From the NCBI GenBank assembly GCA_038746265.1, contig JBCDKU010000043.1, positions 1 to 21,809 on the forward strand: 21,809 nt of DNA. Reading direction: 5' to 3'. Position numbers and translations under genes: made by a program. Each line of letters begins with the position of its first letter. The stretch's first letter is position 1. Of the stretch, positions 14,268 through 21,664 are shown in pieces. Source of the stretch: JBCBKP01 sp038746265. Its GTDB lineage: Bacteria; Planctomycetota; Phycisphaerae; Phycisphaerales; UBA1924. The notes under the pieces are model-generated. The model had not been told where the DNA came from, did no database searches, and saw only the letters and a list, made by a program, of their open reading frames with translations.

Positions 14268-15960
14268 CGCGGCCCAGTCGCTGCTCGCGCCGAAGGCCAA
14301 GCCCCCGGCAAAGAGCGCGGAATCCACCGAGAGCGGCGCAGCGACGACCCCTGACGCGCAGCCAAGCGAGCCGGATTCGCAGTCGGAGCCCTCGTTCGAC
14401 GAAGTTCTCGACCGCGCTGGCGGTGAGCAGGCTCCGGGTGAGACCGAAGCGCCTGCCGAGACGACCGCAACGACCGAAGTGCGTGCATCCGAGGGTGAGC
14501 AGCCGAACAACGAAGCGCCCGAGCAAGCACGGCCACAAAGCGGCACTGATCAACAGACCGATGCTGCTGAGGCGGAGCCTGACTCTCAAGACGCACCGGA
14601 GACGCCACACTTTGCGGAAGCGGACCAGCGTTCGTCGGACGCAAAGCCTCAGTCCGAACCGAATTCGCAGTCAGAATCTGAACGCGTGCCGGTTTCTCAG
14701 GATGTCCGGCCGCGTGAGACGCGCGCAGCCGAGATCCCAGCAGAAGCCGAGGAGTTCGTGCCCATCCGCAGCGCGTTCTCGACGACGCGCGTCGAGCGAT
14801 CGAACGGCAACGACGCCCAGGTTGAGACCGTCATCGCCGATCCGCTCGGGCTCGAGGCGGCTCGCCGTCTGACGACCCGAGCTCGCGAGGAAGTTCTGGA
14901 GTCGATCCGGTCGGCAGACGACCGTCCTCTTGCGCCGAAGTCCGGCTATCGACGCGAGCCGACGGATCTGCCGGTGTCCGAGAGCGACGCCGCGTATCGA
15001 TACGCGAAACGCGCGAACGCTCGTTCGGTGGAGCAGCCATCATCGACCTTGTCATCGAGCGAAAGCCAGCGACCGGCAGGTTCAGCTGCGTCGCCGGTGC
15101 CGGCTGAGCCGCGCGGCGATGGGGCTGTCCGTGTGACGAACGATCCTCAGACGAATCAACAACCGACACCCGTCCTCCCGGCTGGCTCTCGCGTCGAGAC
15201 GGCGGCCGCTCCCGCCTTCGGTGTTGCAGCCCAAGCGATCGCGACCCCGGGCAAAGAAGGCACCCCGAGCCCGCGCGGGCTTGAGGTTCGTGCAACATCG
15301 CAGGCCGGGGCGAAGACCGATACACGAGGCACGAAGAGAGCTCAAGACCCGGCCCCGCCGACGCCGCGCGACACCTCCCGCGCCTTCCGCCAGGCCGCCC
15401 GCGGGCTCGCGAAGCTCGCGACCAAGGGCGGCGGCCAGCTCACACTCTCGCTCCGACCCGATTCGGTCGGCGAGGTGAAGGTCGATCTCACAATCAAGAA
15501 CGGCGCTGTCTCCGCGACACTCCGCGCAACGACCGACATCGGTCAGGAAGTACTTGGCACGCGCCTTGCGGAACTGCGCGGTGTGCTGGAATCGCGCGGG
15601 CTGACTGTGGAGCAGCTCGGCGTCGAACGTGTCGAGGCCGTGGAACGGCTGTGGTCCGCGGAGCGGACGGAATCGGCAAGCTCGCAGCACAACCCGCGCG
15701 GGGATCGCGCGGAACCCGAGAGTCGCGGCGACGGATCGCCTGTACGCGACGACTCGAACGATGCCGGCGGCCATGACGGCCGGCCCGGCAGCGACGCTCG
15801 CCGCGAGGATGCGCGGCGCGGCGGAACCCGGCCCGAGACGGAGCTCGGACCGGACAACCAGGACGACGGCGGGCAACGCGACGCGGAGGCGGGCGAGGCC
15901 CTCGATGAGCCGGCGGTCGAACTCGTCGAGGGCGAAGTTCGACTCAATGCCGTCGCGTGA
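14233..15960 (+). CDS. fliK: Flagellar hook-length control protein FliK
   Basis: From GTG 14233 the product is 575 residues. The first ~380 are low-complexity, rich in Glu, Ser, Ala, Gln, Thr and Pro, and probably disordered, as in the ruler part of FliK. The hook-protein domain lies at about residues 385-475, with Gly-Gly-Gln-Leu-Thr-Leu-Ser-Leu-Arg-Pro-Asp-Ser-Val-Gly-Glu-Val-Lys-Val-Asp-Leu and Leu-Ala-Glu-Leu-Arg-Gly-Val-Leu-Glu-Ser-Arg-Gly-Leu, matching the Leu-x-Pro-x-x-Leu-Gly pattern of the Flg_hook domain. The end is again charged and low-complexity. FliK is secreted, measures hook length and switches export specificity. The frame is open to 14098, but GTG 14233 has GGAGGA (14220-14225) with seven-base spacing and is preferred. 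It therefore overlaps the upstream gene by 35 bases. Confidence 0.9.
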   Translation: MTQVLQPTPADSAAQSLLAPKAKPPAKSAESTESGAATTPDAQPSEPDSQSEPSFDEVLDRAGGEQAPGETEAPAETTATTEVRASEGEQPNNEAPEQARPQSGTDQQTDAAEAEPDSQDAPETPHFAEADQRSSDAKPQSEPNSQSESERVPVSQDVRPRETRAAEIPAEAEEFVPIRSAFSTTRVERSNGNDAQVETVIADPLGLEAARRLTTRAREEVLESIRSADDRPLAPKSGYRREPTDLPVSESDAAYRYAKRANARSVEQPSSTLSSSESQRPAGSAASPVPAEPRGDGAVRVTNDPQTNQQPTPVLPAGSRVETAAAPAFGVAAQAIATPGKEGTPSPRGLEVRATSQAGAKTDTRGTKRAQDPAPPTPRDTSRAFRQAARGLAKLATKGGGQLTLSLRPDSVGEVKVDLTIKNGAVSATLRATTDIGQEVLGTRLAELRGVLESRGLTVEQLGVERVEAVERLWSAERTESASSQHNPRGDRAEPESRGDGSPVRDDSNDAGGHDGRPGSDARREDARRGGTRPETELGPDNQDDGGQRDAEAGEALDEPAVELVEGEVRLNAVA

Positions 15961-15977
15961 TCAGTTCCGATCACGCG
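15954..15977 (+). other. Perfect hairpin spanning the fliK stop, upstream of flgD
   Basis: CGCGTGATC (15954-15962) pairs exactly with GATCACGCG (15969-15977) around a six-base loop. The left arm contains the fliK stop codon, and the right arm ends three bases before the AAGGAG (15981-15986) of flgD. There is no T-run. It belongs to the series of hairpins lying directly before Shine-Dalgarno sites in this cluster. Confidence 0.5.
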
Positions 15978-15992
15978 GACAAGGAGTGATCC

Positions 15993-16634
15993 ATGAGCGC
16001 CATCACGGGCGACAGCGCATTCAACGCGTTCAACAACGCCATCGCGCCGGTCGAAGAGCCTGCGAACGCCTTCGGCGACCTCTCAAGCGAAGAGTTCGTC
16101 AACATCATGCTCGAGGAGCTCTCCAACCAAGATCCGCTCGAGCCCAACGACAGCCAGGCACTGCTCGAGCAGATCTCAACGATCCGCTCAATCGAGAGCG
16201 ACCTGAACATCACTCAGCAATTCGAAGACCTCGTCGAGCAGAACGAGTTCGCGTCGGCCGCGAACCTGCTCGGCACGACCGTGGTCGGGCGCGACACGCT
16301 CAACGGATTCGCCATCGGCACCGTTGAGTCGATCAGCCAGACCCGCGACGGCGTGATCCTCAACCTCTCGACAAGACAGCGTGTGCCGGTCGATCGCGTG
16401 ACGGAGATCCTCGCGGGCAACGACGAGGCGAGCGAGCCCGACTCGAGCCCGCCGCCTTCGAGCAACCCTGATCCATCGCCGACGCCCCCAGCAGATCCTG
16501 TGAACGACACTCCGGCGCCAACGCCGACCGGGTTGGCCGGCGGCGGAGGTCGCGGTGATCTGCAGCCTTCATCGCCTTTCGTGAGCGACGGGCGTGATGA
16601 CGGACGGCCCGCGGCTTCCGGAGGTGAACAGTGA
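15993..16634 (+). CDS. flgD: Flagellar hook assembly scaffold FlgD, short C-terminal form
   Basis: A 213-residue protein with the conserved FlgD N-terminal region: Glu-Phe-Val-Asn-Ile-Met-Leu-Glu-Glu-Leu-Ser-Asn-Gln-Asp-Pro-Leu-Glu-Pro (about 34-51), then Ala-Leu-Leu-Glu-Gln-Ile-Ser-Thr-Ile-Arg-Ser-Ile-Glu, and a short beta region at about 90-140 with Gly-Thr-Thr-Val-Val-Gly-Arg. Past residue 145 the usual FlgD Tudor/Ig-like part appears to be missing and is replaced by a Pro/Ser/Gly/Asp-rich tail. FlgD caps the growing hook and is discarded when hook-associated proteins arrive. ATG 15993 follows AAGGAG. The stop overlaps the next GTG by four bases. Confidence 0.9.
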   Translation: MSAITGDSAFNAFNNAIAPVEEPANAFGDLSSEEFVNIMLEELSNQDPLEPNDSQALLEQISTIRSIESDLNITQQFEDLVEQNEFASAANLLGTTVVGRDTLNGFAIGTVESISQTRDGVILNLSTRQRVPVDRVTEILAGNDEASEPDSSPPPSSNPDPSPTPPADPVNDTPAPTPTGLAGGGGRGDLQPSSPFVSDGRDDGRPAASGGEQ

Positions 16635-17107
16635 TCGATCCGCTCTCGCTTCTTGGCGCGCTCGGATCGACGGTCCGCCTCGGCGGATCGTCCAAGCCGG
16701 AGCAGTCCATCGAGACGCTCGGCTTCGACGAGCTGCTCTCCAAGGCCCGATCCGGCAAGATCGACCCGAGCTTGCCGGTCAGCGTCGATCCTGCGCTGGG
16801 CGTCGAGTTCTCGCAGGATCAGCTGACCAAACTCGCCGCCGCGGTGGACAAGGCCCAAGCGTCCGGCGCGGAGCGTGCCGCGGTGCTCATCGACGGTGAT
16901 GCCTTCGAGCTCGATGTCGCCAAGCGGCAGATCATCGGCAGGCTCAAGGACGCCGCGGGTGGGCTTTCTGTCGGCATCGACGCGCTGATCCAGATCGACG
17001 GCTCGGCCCGGGGCGAGGCGCGGGACGCGCAGCCGCTGCCCTTCCGAGCGCCCGGCCTCGGGATTGCGAACCCGAGCCTCATCGACGCGTTGCGGCCGGC
17101 TTCCTGA
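16631..17107 (+). CDS. TIGR02530-like flagellar operon protein
   Basis: The 158-residue protein begins at GTG 16631, overlapping the flgD stop. Its middle part (about 58-106) reads Phe-Ser-Gln-Asp-Gln-Leu-Thr-Lys-Leu-Ala-Ala-Ala-Val-Asp-Lys-Ala, then Gly-Ala-Glu-Arg-Ala-Ala-Val-Leu-Ile-Asp-Gly-Asp-Ala-Phe-Glu-Leu-Asp-Val-Ala and Ile-Ile-Gly. This is the shape of the TIGR02530 family, encoded between flgD and flgE in many Clostridia and other fla operons, with the pattern 'L..A..KA...G....L.L.D..A..V....+.I'. No membrane segment or signal peptide is seen. Function is unknown; the place suggests a part in hook assembly. The N-terminal 50 residues and C-terminal 45 are not conserved in any way I recognise. 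The family call rests on pattern and synteny only. Confidence 0.75.
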   Translation: MIDPLSLLGALGSTVRLGGSSKPEQSIETLGFDELLSKARSGKIDPSLPVSVDPALGVEFSQDQLTKLAAAVDKAQASGAERAAVLIDGDAFELDVAKRQIIGRLKDAAGGLSVGIDALIQIDGSARGEARDAQPLPFRAPGLGIANPSLIDALRPAS

Positions 17108-17142
17108 GCCGACCACGCGGACGCGAGCACCTGAACCCAAGC

Positions 17143-17163
17143 GGCCCGCAAGGACAGCGGGCT
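17143..17163 (+). other. Hairpin directly before the flgE ribosome-binding site
   Basis: GGCCCGC (17143-17149) pairs with GCGGGCT (17157-17163), with one G-U pair at the base and a seven-base loop. The next bases, CGGAG (17164-17168), are the likely flgE Shine-Dalgarno, so the stem lies flush against it. There is no T-run. Confidence 0.4.
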
Positions 17164-17176
17164 CGGAGCGACACCC

Positions 17177-18913
17177 ATGGCATCGACCACCTCACTGTTC
17201 ACGGGCCTCAGCGGGCTGCTGGCGCACCAACGCAAGCTCGACGTCGTCGGCAACAACATCGCCAACGTCAACACGACCGCGTTCAAGTCCACCCGCGTGG
17301 ACTTCCAGAGCCAGATCACCCGCGACTTCACGTTCGGCTCGCCGCCGTCTGATTCGCGCGGCGGCACCGACCCGGTGCAGGTCGGCATGGGCGTGAACGT
17401 CGCCGGCGTCAAGCGTGACGTCTCCGAGGGCGCGGTGTCATTCACGGGTGATCCCAGAGACCTTGCCGTGGACGGCGCTGGGTACTTCATCATCCGCGAG
17501 GGCCAGACGCAGCTCTACACCCGCGACGGCTCGTTCCGCCAGGACTCGCTGGACAACCTCGTCACCGTCACCGGCGCGAATGTGCTCGGCTACGGCATCG
17601 ATGAGAACTTCAACATAGATGAGACCCAGCTCGCCCCTATCAACATCCCGGTCGGCGGCCTCAACATCGCAGAGGAAACCGACCGCGTGGTCGTCGCGGG
17701 CAACCTCGACGCCGGCGGGACCATCGCCCAGGCGGGCAGCGTCTCCACGCTCCAACGCGACACGACCGGCAACGGTCTCCAGGACACAACCGGCGCTGTC
17801 GCGACCGCGGCAACGCTTCTGACCGATATCGAGCTCCTCAGCGCACCCGGCTCAACGACGCCGCAGTTCGCGGTCGGAGAGATCATCCGGATCAGCGGCG
17901 CGGAGCGGGGCGGGACGACCATCCCGGACTTCGATTTCACCGTCACCGCGACGAGCACAGTGCAGGACTACCTGGATGAGCTCAACACGCAGCTCGGCAT
18001 CTTTACCGGCCTGACCAACCCGTCCGGAGCGAACCCGGGTGCGACGATCGACGCTGCAGGTGTCATCCAGATCGTGTCGAACACCGGCAGCGCCAGCGAG
18101 ATCGAGATCGAGGGCGGGGATATCCAGATCCTCGACTCGACCGGCGCGCTGCAGTCCACGCCATTCATCACGACGAACTCCGGCGCACCCGAGGGGGAGT
18201 CTGTTCGAACCACGCTGACAGCGTTCGACTCGCTCGGCACGCCGCTCAATGTCGATGCGCAGTTCACGCTGATCGATACGACGACCTCGGGAACGACGTG
18301 GCGCGTGGATCTCCGCTCGAACGACAACATCGAGACCTCAGGCGCCATCAACCTCGGCACATCGGGGGTCACGTTCGACACCAACGGGCGCATCCTGACC
18401 GGGTCGCCGATCACGGTCGCGGTTCGTCGTGACGGCACCGGAGCGACCGATCCGCTCAACTTCAGCCTCGAGCTCGGGGCGACCGAGGGCCAGCTGACGG
18501 CGCTGGACGGCCCCGAATCCTCGATCACGCCCGTCTTTCGCGACGGCCTCCCGCTCGGCACTCTCAACGGCTTCTCGGTGGGCCTCGACGGCACCATCAC
18601 GGGCTCGTTCACCAACGGCGCTACTCGCCCGCTCGGCCGCGTCCCGATCGCGACGTTCCGCAACCCCGCGGGTCTCGTCGATGTCGGCGGCGGCTCGTTC
18701 CAGGTCGGCGCGAACTCGGGCGAGGCGTCCGTCGTCACGCCGGGCGAGCTCGCCTCCGGCACGATCCTGGGCGGCTCGCTCGAGGCCTCCAACGTCGATC
18801 TCGGTGAGGAGTTCATCGAGCTCATCCGCACGAGCACGGGCTACAACGCGTCCAGCCGCATCATCCGGACCACCGACGAGCTCATCCAGCAGCTCCTCGT
18901 CCTCGGTCGATAA
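17177..18913 (+). CDS. flgE: Flagellar hook protein FlgE
   Basis: A 578-residue rod/hook-family protein. The N-terminus has Leu-Phe-Thr-Gly-Leu-Ser-Gly-Leu and Lys-Leu-Asp-Val-Val-Gly-Asn-Asn-Ile-Ala-Asn-Val-Asn-Thr-Thr-Ala-Phe-Lys, the classic hook/rod signature. It is followed by Asp-Leu-Ala-Val-Asp-Gly-Ala-Gly-Tyr-Phe-Ile-Ile and Tyr-Thr-Arg-Asp-Gly-Ser-Phe (about 95-120), conserved in FlgE/F/G. The C-terminal helix has Glu-Glu-Phe-Ile-Glu-Leu-Ile-Arg-Thr-Ser-Thr-Gly-Tyr-Asn-Ala-Ser-Ser-Arg-Ile and ends in Leu-Leu. The central Thr/Gly/Asn-rich beta region is larger than in enteric FlgE (about 400 residues), as in many non-enteric hooks, and would form the hook surface. FlgE rather than FlgF or FlgG is supported by size and by the flgD and flbD neighbours. 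Confidence 0.95.
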   Translation: MASTTSLFTGLSGLLAHQRKLDVVGNNIANVNTTAFKSTRVDFQSQITRDFTFGSPPSDSRGGTDPVQVGMGVNVAGVKRDVSEGAVSFTGDPRDLAVDGAGYFIIREGQTQLYTRDGSFRQDSLDNLVTVTGANVLGYGIDENFNIDETQLAPINIPVGGLNIAEETDRVVVAGNLDAGGTIAQAGSVSTLQRDTTGNGLQDTTGAVATAATLLTDIELLSAPGSTTPQFAVGEIIRISGAERGGTTIPDFDFTVTATSTVQDYLDELNTQLGIFTGLTNPSGANPGATIDAAGVIQIVSNTGSASEIEIEGGDIQILDSTGALQSTPFITTNSGAPEGESVRTTLTAFDSLGTPLNVDAQFTLIDTTTSGTTWRVDLRSNDNIETSGAINLGTSGVTFDTNGRILTGSPITVAVRRDGTGATDPLNFSLELGATEGQLTALDGPESSITPVFRDGLPLGTLNGFSVGLDGTITGSFTNGATRPLGRVPIATFRNPAGLVDVGGGSFQVGANSGEASVVTPGELASGTILGGSLEASNVDLGEEFIELIRTSTGYNASSRIIRTTDELIQQLLVLGR

Positions 18914-18931
18914 TCGAACAGGACCATCGCG

Positions 18932-19129
18932 GTGATCACGCTCACGCGGCTCAACGGCAAACGCTTCGTCCTCAACGCCGAGCTCATCCGCTCGATCGAG
19001 GAGAGCCCCGACACCGTGATCACCATGCAGGCGGGCGACCGCGTCGTCGTCAAGGAGAACCTCCGCGAGGTGGTGGACCGCACGATCGAGTACGGTCGCC
19101 TCCTCCGGGGGGTCCTCCCTCCAACCTGA
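18932..19129 (+). CDS. flbD: FlbD/SwrD-family flagellar protein
   Basis: A 65-residue protein with the near full-length family pattern: Ile-Thr-Leu-Thr-Arg-Leu-Asn-Gly at the start, Phe-Val-Leu-Asn-Ala-Glu-Leu-Ile-Arg-Ser-Ile-Glu-Glu-Ser-Pro-Asp-Thr-Val-Ile-Thr in the middle, and a C-terminal Val-Lys-Glu-Asn-Leu-Arg-Glu-Val-Val segment. This small family follows flgE in spirochaetes, Thermotoga and Bacillus. In Bacillus subtilis the homologue SwrD raises motor power. It is not the Caulobacter FlbD transcription factor, which shares only the name. The GTG at 18932 lies 18 nt after flgE with a modest AGGA site. Here it directly precedes the stator genes, consistent with a motor-power role. Confidence 0.95.
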   Translation: MITLTRLNGKRFVLNAELIRSIEESPDTVITMQAGDRVVVKENLREVVDRTIEYGRLLRGVLPPT

Positions 19130-19332
19130 TCCCGCGACCCGCGCACACGGCGATCGGGACGCGCGGATCGTGCGGGTTACGCCGACGCTTCCTCCGTCCG
19201 GGAGTCTTCACGCCGCCGATCGCGCGGCCGTGCTGAAGGGCGCATCCCGCGCAGTCGATGCTCCTGGTGCAGTCGCGCACGGGCTCGTCGTCCGCGCAGT
19301 CGGGCCCACGCGGGCCCGGGGAGGATGATTCG
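19130..19332 (+). other. 203-nt gap before motA with a hairpin at its end
   Basis: No convincing gene is present; the open frame that leads into motA from 19258 reads as low-complexity and has no ribosome-binding site at its start. CGGGCCC (19301-19307) pairs exactly with GGGCCCG (19312-19318) around a four-base loop, and the motA Shine-Dalgarno GGGGAGG (19318-19324) begins at the last paired base. ACCCGC near 19137 and GCGGGT near 19173 could form a longer-range stem. Two GG-N10-GC pairs occur but lack the TT of a sigma-54 -12 element, so I do not call a promoter. Confidence 0.45.
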
Positions 19333-20106
19333 GTGGACATCGGAACGGTCGGCGGGCTCGTCCTCGCGATCGCGGCCATCCTGCTCTCGATGATCCTGGG
19401 CGGCGGCAACCCCGCCAGCCTCATCGATATCCCCTCGATGCTCATCGTCATCGGCGGCACCACAGGCGCGATCGTCGTTGCCTTCCCGCTCGCGACGATC
19501 TTCAAGATCCACTCGATCCTGCTCGCCGCGGTCTTCGGCACCCAGGCCAACCCCGCCGAGACCATCAAGGACATCGTCCGCTACGCCGAGGTCGCCCGCC
19601 GCGAGGGCATCCTGAGCCTCGAGAACCTCATCGACGAGATGAAGGACCCTTTCATCGTTCGCGGCGTGAAGATGGCCGTGGACGGCACCGACCCCGAGCT
19701 CATCCGCACGATCATGGAGACCGAGCTCGAGGCCCTCGAAGAACGCCACATCCAGGGCACGAAGGACCTCTATCAGGTCGGCAAGTACGCCCCGGCCTTC
19801 GGCATGATCGGTACCCTGATGGGTCTGATCGCGATGCTCCAGAACATGGACGATCCCTCTGCGATCGGCCCGGGCATGGCGGTTGCGCTCATCACCACGA
19901 TGTACGGCGCGCTCGTCGCCAACGTCGCCACGGGTCCGATCGCGGACAAGCTCGCTGCCAACAACGCCCAGGAGGTGATGCTCAAGACGATCATCATCGC
20001 CGGCGTCATGTCGATCCAGTCGGGCGACAACCCCCGCGTCGTCGAATCCAAGCTGCTGACCTACCTCCCGCCGGCCCAGCGCGCCGCGATCGAGGAAGCG
20101 GCTTAA
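19333..20106 (+). CDS. motA: Flagellar stator protein MotA (PomA-like)
   Basis: From GTG 19333 the product is 257 residues, the normal MotA/PomA length. Four membrane segments are visible at about 2-23, 33-52, 150-170 and 180-201. The third and fourth contain Tyr-Ala-Pro-Ala-Phe-Gly-Met-Ile-Gly-Thr-Leu-Met-Gly-Leu and Gly-Pro-Gly-Met-Ala-Val-Ala-Leu-Ile-Thr-Thr-Met-Tyr-Gly, with the two conserved prolines (154 and 180). Arg89/Arg90 and Glu97 in the cytoplasmic loop match the charged residues that contact FliG. It forms the ion-driven ring around MotB. The frame continues upstream to 19258, but GTG 19333 has GGGGAGG at eight-base spacing and starts right before the first membrane helix. Confidence 0.95.
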   Translation: MDIGTVGGLVLAIAAILLSMILGGGNPASLIDIPSMLIVIGGTTGAIVVAFPLATIFKIHSILLAAVFGTQANPAETIKDIVRYAEVARREGILSLENLIDEMKDPFIVRGVKMAVDGTDPELIRTIMETELEALEERHIQGTKDLYQVGKYAPAFGMIGTLMGLIAMLQNMDDPSAIGPGMAVALITTMYGALVANVATGPIADKLAANNAQEVMLKTIIIAGVMSIQSGDNPRVVESKLLTYLPPAQRAAIEEAA

Positions 20107-20133
20107 CCCACCCCGAGCGCAGGAGGACCCGCG

Positions 20134-20901
20134 GTGCCCAAGAAAAAGGCAGCCGATGAGCCCGGCGTTCCCGAGTGGGTCGTCACCTACGGCGACCTGA
20201 TGTCGCTCCTGCTCTGCTTCTTCATCCTGCTCGCTGCGTTCAGCGAGCTGAAGCAGCCGCGCGAGTTCCGCAAGATCCTCGAGCACATCAAAGAAGCCCT
20301 CGGCATCCAGGGCGGCATGGGCCAGGTCGATATCCCCGATTCGACCACCAACTCCACGCTCTCGCTGCTCGAAGAGCAAGCCAAGCGCGGCGAGGACGCC
20401 CAGTTCGTCAACAAGCAGAATGAGGACAACGTCGTGGGCCGCCACGACAAGGTCTCGGTCGTCCACGAGGGCGACTACTTCGCCAAGGGCGGCACCACGA
20501 CCTTCGGCGCGGGCGAGGTCGAGATCTCCGAGGAGGGCCGTCGCCAGCTTCTCGAACAGGTCGCGCCCGAGATCCGCGGACGCCAGAACGTCGTCCGCAT
20601 CGTCGGGCACGCCTGGGGCTACGAGGACGCCGCCGCGGGCTCCAAGGAAGACCCCGACCGCGACGGCATCATGCTGATGGCGTTCCTGCGCGCGCAGGCG
20701 GTCGAGAACGTCCTCGTCCGAGAAGGCGGCGTGGACCCGCGGATCCTGCGGATTGAAACGGCCGGCGACCGAGAACCTGTCGAGCTCCCCAGCTACGGCG
20801 CCACAGCCGGCACCCAGAATCGCCGAGTTCAGGTGTACCTCACCGATCGGACGATCGGCGAGGTTCACCCCGATCCCCTCGGGACCGGACGGGGCAACTG
20901 A
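20134..20901 (+). CDS. motB: Flagellar stator protein MotB (PomB-like)
   Basis: The 255-residue protein starts at GTG 20134 behind AGGAGG (20121-20126). A short cytoplasmic tail leads to the single membrane helix (about 16-36), which carries the ion-binding Asp21 in Tyr-Gly-Asp-Leu-Met-Ser-Leu-Leu-Leu-Cys-Phe-Phe. A plug-like amphipathic stretch follows (about 41-58). The OmpA-like peptidoglycan-binding domain spans about 115-240, ending in the typical Thr-Gln-Asn-Arg-Arg-Val-Gln-Val. It anchors the stator to the cell wall and carries the ion path with MotA. The helix looks more like sodium-type PomB than proton-type MotB (see findings). An insert-like charged loop (about 161-178) follows Gly-His-Ala in the OmpA domain. 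Confidence 0.95.
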   Translation: MPKKKAADEPGVPEWVVTYGDLMSLLLCFFILLAAFSELKQPREFRKILEHIKEALGIQGGMGQVDIPDSTTNSTLSLLEEQAKRGEDAQFVNKQNEDNVVGRHDKVSVVHEGDYFAKGGTTTFGAGEVEISEEGRRQLLEQVAPEIRGRQNVVRIVGHAWGYEDAAAGSKEDPDRDGIMLMAFLRAQAVENVLVREGGVDPRILRIETAGDREPVELPSYGATAGTQNRRVQVYLTDRTIGEVHPDPLGTGRGN

Positions 20902-20918
20902 GCCGAGCGGAGGACGAG

Positions 20919-21476
20919 ATGGCCGAGAAGCCAGCCGAACAGCAAGCCGAAACCCAGGACGCCTCGAAGGCCCCCGCGGACGCCCCGAAGAAGGGCAGCC
21001 CGGTCAAGATGATCGCGATCGTCGCGGTCCTGATGCTCGTCGAGGGCATCGGTGTCTACGGGCTGGTGACCCTCACCTCGCCCGCCCGCGGCGCGGCGGC
21101 CGAGCTCGCGCTCGAGAACGCCGAACTCGCGGCCGAGGAGCAGCCCGTCGAGATCGAGCTCGCCAAGGGTCGCTACCTCAACCTGCAGACCGGCCGCGCC
21201 TGGTCCTGGCGGGCCCGGATCTACGTCCGCGCCAAGTCGCGCAACCAGACCTACATCGAGGAGCAGACCGAGCGCAACCGCGTCCTGATCGACGAGAAGA
21301 TCAGCGAGGTCTTCGCCCGCTCGCCCGACCGCAACCTCCGCGAGCCGGGCCGCGAGACGCTCAAGCGGCAGCTGCTCGCGGTCGCCCACGAGGTCTTCGG
21401 CACCGACGCCGACGACGAGCCTCGCGTGGACGAGGTGATGATCGTGGACTTCCAGGGCAACCCGATCGACTACTAA
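20919..21476 (+). CDS. fliL: Flagellar basal-body-associated protein FliL
   Basis: A 185-residue protein with a charged, Ala/Gln/Lys-rich cytoplasmic tail, one membrane helix (about 30-52), a linker and a C-terminal domain outside the cytoplasm. That domain includes Gly-Arg-Tyr-Leu-Asn-Leu-Gln, Arg-Ala-Arg-Ile-Tyr-Val-Arg and Arg-Val-Leu-Ile-Asp-Glu-Lys-Ile-Ser-Glu-Val-Phe, and ends in Val-Asp-Glu-Val-Met-Ile-Val-Asp-Phe-Gln. The layout and the position after motB match FliL, which rings the stator plug region and supports torque. Sequence conservation in FliL is low and the tail here is long, so the call leans on synteny and layout. ATG 20919 has GGAGGA upstream and lies 17 nt after motB. 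Confidence 0.88.
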   Translation: MAEKPAEQQAETQDASKAPADAPKKGSPVKMIAIVAVLMLVEGIGVYGLVTLTSPARGAAAELALENAELAAEEQPVEIELAKGRYLNLQTGRAWSWRARIYVRAKSRNQTYIEEQTERNRVLIDEKISEVFARSPDRNLREPGRETLKRQLLAVAHEVFGTDADDEPRVDEVMIVDFQGNPIDY

Positions 21477-21502
21477 GCCCTCGGTTCGAGAACCGACCCA
21501 TC

Positions 21503-21559
21503 CGCCCGATCCCGGCAGGATCTGCGCCGCTCAGGCGCGGGACATGCCGGGATCGGGCG
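21503..21559 (+). terminator. Long hairpin after fliL, terminator-like
   Basis: A perfect 15-base-pair stem (21503-21517 with 21545-21559) encloses a second hairpin, GCGCC (21524-21528) with GGCGC (21534-21538) around a five-base loop. The bases after the stem are T-rich but broken (TTCTCGTT, 21560-21567). A smaller stem, TCGGTT (21481-21486) with AACCGA (21491-21496), precedes it. This is the strongest fold in the window and could end or attenuate transcription after fliL, or protect the upstream mRNA. The poor T-run makes full termination uncertain. Confidence 0.5.
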
Positions 21560-21646
21560 TTCTCGTTGCGCGATCGCCCGAAGTTCCAACCCCGCCGCCC
21601 CGCGGACCGATGCCCCGACCGACCGGTGGAGTGCCGGTTCGTTCAC

Positions 21647-21664
21647 CGGCCCGTTCGCGGGCCG
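21647..21664 (+). other. Hairpin with TTCG loop directly before the last gene's ribosome-binding site
   Basis: CGGCCCG (21647-21653) pairs exactly with CGGGCCG (21658-21664) around TTCG, the loop of very stable UUCG-type RNA hairpins. GGGGAGG (21666-21672), the Shine-Dalgarno for ATG 21678, begins two bases later. It continues the pattern seen before fliE, fliF, flgD, flgE and motA. Confidence 0.5.

Noticed and set aside
18932..19129. Reading this gene as the Caulobacter FlbD transcription regulator
   Set aside because: The product is only 65 residues and matches the small FlbD/SwrD family; it has no receiver or AAA+ domain.
19160..19300. Sigma-54 promoter before motA
   Set aside because: Two GG-N10-GC pairs occur, but neither has the TT of the -12 element, and such pairs are common in GC-rich DNA.
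19177..20868. Very long antisense open frame opposite motA and motB
   Set aside because: The Asp/Arg/Ala/Leu-rich translation mirrors the codon bias of the sense genes, which are firmly identified.
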